The translations under genes and the position numbers were made by a program. A DNA stretch of 38,001 nt, taken from positions 1 through 38,001 of the forward strand of contig CAMVRE010000008.1 in NCBI GenBank assembly GCA_947169825.1, given 5' to 3'. Origin of the DNA: an uncultured Verrucomicrobiota bacterium. Its GTDB lineage: Bacteria; Verrucomicrobiota; Kiritimatiellia; RFP12; UBA3636. Below are positions 37,599-38,001 of this stretch, piece after piece. Below the pieces are notes generated by a model. The model had not been told where the DNA came from, did not search any database, and was given only the letters and a program-made list of their open reading frames with translations. Numbering within the stretch: the stretch's first letter is position 1; every line of letters begins with the position of its first letter.

Positions 37599-37893
37599 TC
37601 ATGCCTTGGGCAGCAGCCCGGTTTCGGCCGCGTAGGGCTTCATGCCGTCGATGCAGACCGCGATGGCGGCGGGGAGGTCAAGCCCGACCAGCTCCGCGCC
37701 CTGGCGGATGATGTCCCGGTTGCAGCCGGCGGCGAACTTCTTGTCACGCATGCTCGACCTCCTCCGGCGGCTGGCCGAAGTGGCGCGCGAACGCCTCCAT
37801 GCAGCCGCGGACGTTCGTGGCGTGGACGATCAGGTGCGGGTCGCCCGTCGTGACGGCGAGCAGTTCCTTGGCGCGGGAAAGGGTGAGGTTCAT
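37599..37893 (-). pseudogene. HD-domain phosphohydrolase gene with internal deletion and frameshift
   Basis: Two short frames. The first (37744-37893, 49 codons) begins MNLTLSRAKELLAV and contains LIVHATNVRGCMEAFARHFG, the N-terminal helices of small HD-domain hydrolases (usual form LI.H...VE..MR..A...G). The second (37599-37751, 50 codons) begins MRDKKFAAGCNRDIIRQGAE and is their C-terminus (usual form DK.FA.GV.R..I..GAE..G). The central part with the HD metal site, roughly 90 residues, is gone and the ends are joined out of frame with an 8-nt overlap. The promoter survives and may now serve the HIT operon. Confidence 0.75.
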
Positions 37894-37900
37894 GGCGGCG

Positions 37901-37929
37901 ATTCTACCAAAACGTCCCGGAAGATGGAA
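37901..37929 (-). promoter_or_regulatory. Leaderless-type promoter before the HD remnant and HIT operon
   Basis: On the minus strand TAGAAT (37901-37906) stands 7 nt before ATG 37893; the -35 (TTCCAT, 37924-37929, 17-nt spacing) is weak. The rest of the window to 38001 shows no gene. Confidence 0.55.
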
Positions 37930-38001
37930 GCCGCCCGCACCGCATCCGCGCCGGCTTCGGCGCTTGGCCGCTTCGGCGAACCGGCGTCGTGCGAGAGGCG
38001 T

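Noticed and set aside
37599-37893. Programmed frameshift joining the two HD-protein pieces
   Set aside because: No slippery sequence was seen and the central HD metal-binding part is missing altogether, so shifting frame would not give a working enzyme.

Overview
The window is very GC-rich (roughly 68-70% by eye) and densely coded on both strands, so nearly every true gene has long antisense shadow frames. The gene mix is bacterial: pheS, miaA, radC, trpB, adhE, an IscR-like Rrf2 regulator, a TPP riboswitch in front of an archaeal-type Thi4, a BmrCD-like heterodimeric ABC exporter, and RhuM/ORF6N proteins. Together with short-period tandem repeats and scarce Shine-Dalgarno sites, this fits an anaerobic, probably gut-associated member of the PVC group such as Kiritimatiellae/Verrucomicrobiota. 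That placement is inference; no marker here settles it.

Layout. 1-76: tRNA-Lys (-). 194-5413 (+): probable operon fucU, pheS, acyl-CoA ligase, miaA, radC. 5433-6374 (-): DMT-type transporter. 6520-6969 (+): Rrf2 regulator. 7041-8165 (-): manC, divergent from trpB (8296-9549, +). 9590-12318 (-): hybrid histidine kinase followed by an HPt protein. 12363-18280 (-): surface-polysaccharide block (GT2, pyruvyltransferase-like, GT4) plus a DUF234-type ATPase and a type I phosphodiesterase, punctuated by an octamer repeat. 18282-23010: accessory island with a low-GC RelE-like/UvrD helicase fusion, hicBA, an orphan 333-aa gene with a small membrane protein, and a decayed ORF6N gene. 23116-26634 (+): adhE and a phosphotransferase. 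26641-28731 (-): tightly overlapping YfcE-like phosphoesterase, ogt, YgjV-like and LMW-PTP genes. 28845-32449 (+): two-subunit ABC exporter, then a RhuM-family gene. 33843-35943 (-): TPP riboswitch, thi4, thiE and a duplicated DUF1653 gene. 36052-36411 (+): hotdog thioesterase. 36492-37893 (-): HD-hydrolase remnant, HIT protein, DUF1653 fusion.

How it works together. Neighbouring genes are often coupled by 4-nt ATGA or GTGA overlaps. Several genes carry a -10 box only 7-9 nt before the ATG and no Shine-Dalgarno, which predicts leaderless mRNAs; others (fucU, histidine kinase, relE-uvrD, hicB, thi4) have ordinary leaders. Repeat families have entered coding sequence in frame (miaA and the pyruvyltransferase gene) and even supply start codons. 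Signs of recent flux are a 197-bp identical DUF1653 duplication, an internally deleted HD-hydrolase gene, and the AT-richer island.
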